Shown here one piece after another: positions 62,229-64,000 of a DNA stretch of 64,000 nt (position 1 is its first letter; the number at the start of each line of letters is the position of its first letter). The notes under the pieces are model-generated. The model was given only the letters and a program-made list of their open reading frames with translations. It did no database searches and had not been told where the DNA came from. Source of the DNA: Deltaproteobacteria bacterium (GTDB lineage Bacteria > Myxococcota_A > UBA796 > UBA2385); NCBI GenBank assembly GCA_018401435.1, contig JAGYJW010000003.1:62001-126000 (forward strand). The letters are read 5' to 3'. Both the position numbers and the translations under genes were made by a program.

Positions 62229-64000
62229 TTGACCTTCGGCCTGCTCACCCCCCTGGCCCTGGGCCTCGCCGCGCTGCTGGCGGGGCCGCTGCTGGCGCAC
62301 CTCGCCCGCCGGCGTCCCACCAACCGGGTGGACTTCGGCGCCATGATGCTGCTGCGGCGGGTGCAGAAGCGCCTGAAGCGCCGCCGCCGGGTGCAGGATC
62401 TCTGGCTGCTGTTGCTGCGCCTGCTGCTGCTGGCCCTGGTCATCGCGGCGGTCAGCCGGCCCGAGCTGCGCTGGCCGGCAGCCGATGTGGTGCAGGACTC
62501 CGGCCCGGTGGTGGTGGTGCTGGACAACAGCCTGTCCATGGATCAACGAGATGACGGTTCCAGCCTTCTTTCTCGGGCACGCGACGGCGCGGTTGAGCTG
62601 CTGCGGGGCCTGCCTTCTGGCGCCCGCGTGGGCCTCGTCACCGCAGGCGGCCGGGCAACCCGGCTGAGCCCCGAGCTGATCGCCGATCCCGGCGCGGTGG
62701 CCGCCCAGGTGGCCGAGATCCAGCAGTCCAGCGGCGCCACGGATCTGGCCGGCGCCTTGGGCGAGGCCCGCCGCCTGCTGCAAGGGGCGGGCGGCACCGT
62801 CGTGGTCTTCTCCGACGAAGCGGGGCCCACCGCCGTGCCCGCGGCCGAGGCCGAGCTGAAGCTCATGGGCGAACAAGGCGTGGCGCTGCGGCCCATCCGC
62901 CTGCGTCCCCAGGTGGTGGCCAACGCCCTGGTCGCCGACGCCCGCTATGGCGAGGGCCTGGAGGGCGGCAGCGTGCGGCTGACCGTGCAGAATCGGGGGG
63001 AGATCGACCTGGAGATGCCCCTGGTGGTGCAGCTGCCCGATGGGGTCGAGATCACGGCCTTCGTCGAGGTGCCGGCGGGCGGCCAGGCCGAAGAGACGGT
63101 CACCGTGCCGCGGGTGGCCGAGGGCGGGGTGGCCCTGGCTCGCCTGGAGGACCCCCACCTGCCCGCCGACAACGTCTTTGCCTTTCATATGCCCCGGGTG
63201 GGCGCCAGCCGGGTGCTGGTGGTGGACGGCGATCCGGGCCCCACGCCCACGGCATCCGAGGTCTACTTCCTGGAGCGCGCCCTGGCGCCCTGGGGCACGG
63301 CCGGCGCGGTGCGCGGCGGGGTGCTACCCGATGTGACCTCCTCGGCGGGGGTGCCCGAGCTGGATCCCGAGCTTCACCGCGTCATCTTCGTGGCCAACCT
63401 GTCGGATCCCGCCCCCCTGGCCGCCCGCTTGACCGACTTCGTCCGGCGGGGTGGCGGCCTGGTCCTGGCCCTGGGCGACAACGTCACCCCCGACCTCTAC
63501 AACGGCGCCCTGGCGGCCCTGCTGCCCGCCCGGCTCAAGCGCCCCCAGTCCCTGGTGGCAAGGGGCGAAGATGGGGTGGCCACCGAGCTTCCCGACACCA
63601 GCCTCGCCCTGTTCCGCCCCTTCTCCCGTGGGGGGCGCGGCAGCTTCGCCCGCACCCGTTGGCGCCAGCTCTATGGGCTGGAACCCTATGAAGACAGCGA
63701 GGAGGTTCGCACCTTGCTGCGCACCGAAGGCGGCCTGCCCCTGCTCATCGAGCGCAAGGTGGGCCAGGGGCATGTGCTGCTGCTGACCGGCACCATGGAC
63801 CTGGGCTGGGGCGACTTTCCGCTGCAGTCGGCCTTCATGCCCTTTGTGCAGCGCCTGGTCACCTACCTCGGCGGAGAGGCCGGCGGCGGCGGAGAGCGCA
63901 TGAGCGCCAAGGTGGGGGAGGGGGTCGCCGTGCCCCTGCCCGACGGCGTGATCGAGGCCACGGTGGAGGGGCCCAACGGGCCGGTGCCCGCCCGGCTGCG
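62229..64000 (+). CDS. BatA-type VWA membrane protein, C-terminus beyond window
   Basis: At least 590 codons, open to the window edge. It starts at a TTG with LLTPLALGLAALLAGPLLAHL (first helix of the BatA N-terminal domain), then RRVQKRLKRRRRVQDLWLLLLRLLLLAL (second helix), then a VWA domain with MIDAS DNSLSM (~97-102) and TDLAGAL. Later residues (~210 on) include VRLTVQNRGEIDLEMPLVVQL, a CARDB-like segment, and DGDPGPTPTASEVYF with GGGLVLALGDN, as in GATase-like regions of these proteins. It forms the last visible gene of the DUF4175-peptidase-MoxR-DUF58 cluster. Function in envelope stress or complex assembly is inferred. Confidence 0.86.
   Translation, partial: MTFGLLTPLALGLAALLAGPLLAHLARRRPTNRVDFGAMMLLRRVQKRLKRRRRVQDLWLLLLRLLLLALVIAAVSRPELRWPAADVVQDSGPVVVVLDNSLSMDQRDDGSSLLSRARDGAVELLRGLPSGARVGLVTAGGRATRLSPELIADPGAVAAQVAEIQQSSGATDLAGALGEARRLLQGAGGTVVVFSDEAGPTAVPAAEAELKLMGEQGVALRPIRLRPQVVANALVADARYGEGLEGGSVRLTVQNRGEIDLEMPLVVQLPDGVEITAFVEVPAGGQAEETVTVPRVAEGGVALARLEDPHLPADNVFAFHMPRVGASRVLVVDGDPGPTPTASEVYFLERALAPWGTAGAVRGGVLPDVTSSAGVPELDPELHRVIFVANLSDPAPLAARLTDFVRRGGGLVLALGDNVTPDLYNGALAALLPARLKRPQSLVARGEDGVATELPDTSLALFRPFSRGGRGSFARTRWRQLYGLEPYEDSEEVRTLLRTEGGLPLLIERKVGQGHVLLLTGTMDLGWGDFPLQSAFMPFVQRLVTYLGGEAGGGGERMSAKVGEGVAVPLPDGVIEATVEGPNGPVPARL

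Overview
The window is high-GC, gene-dense bacterial DNA that looks like a member of the Myxococcota (myxobacteria and relatives). Evidence: two surface proteins carry, or almost carry, a MYXO-CTERM-type sorting tail (Cys pair, Gly-rich stretch, hydrophobic helix, Arg cluster), one of them with FG-GAP and MopE-type Cys/Asp repeats; there are many lipoproteins; and one locus has the gene order of the Myxococcus glt/nfs (gliding/sporulation) envelope machinery.

Layout. 1-6245 (minus): start of a Xaa-Pro aminopeptidase gene, pyrE, an alpha/beta hydrolase, and a TRAP transporter operon in the order TatT lipoprotein, DctP, fused DctQM, with a good sigma70-type promoter at 6277-6305. 6422-7897 (plus): guaB. 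8006-10005 (minus): an isolated rplC (ribosomal protein L3) and a lipoprotein with ASH-like repeats. 10117-22665 (minus): nine co-oriented genes matching the A-B-C-D-E-F-G-H order of the Glt/Nfs trans-envelope complex, with the small F subunit duplicated and a strong terminator at 10062-10096. 22990-29629: a small secreted protein, then two paralogous TonB-domain/TonB-dependent-receptor fusions flanking a lipoprotein. 29805-29880: tRNA-Cys. 29961-36603 (plus): two glycosyltransferases, a class A penicillin-binding protein, a lipoprotein and a small membrane protein, then a CAT-anticodon tRNA. 36813-39807: a second TRAP transporter with separate P, M and Q genes, P convergent with QM. 39923-48223: surface proteins, including a 1870-residue FG-GAP/MopE repeat protein with a 9-bp minisatellite. 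48139-55542: rhomboid protease, a membrane protein, lexA with its promoter, a sensor kinase and two GT-C-like membrane proteins. 55607-64000: DUF4175, peptidase, MoxR, DUF58 and BatA/VWA genes, the last cut by the window edge.

How the genes work together: most of the window concerns the cell envelope (Glt/Nfs machine, TonB receptors, TRAP uptake, PBP and glycosyltransferases, sorted surface proteins, a MoxR/BatA-type module), with housekeeping genes (pyrE, guaB, rplC, lexA, tRNAs) between.

Caution: between about 30.7 and 48.2 kb, four genes need frame changes to read through, and nearly all are explained by one missing base in a GC-rich run. Base-level indel errors in this assembly are at least as likely as true gene decay. 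All function calls rest on reading the sequence and on family knowledge; no database search was run.
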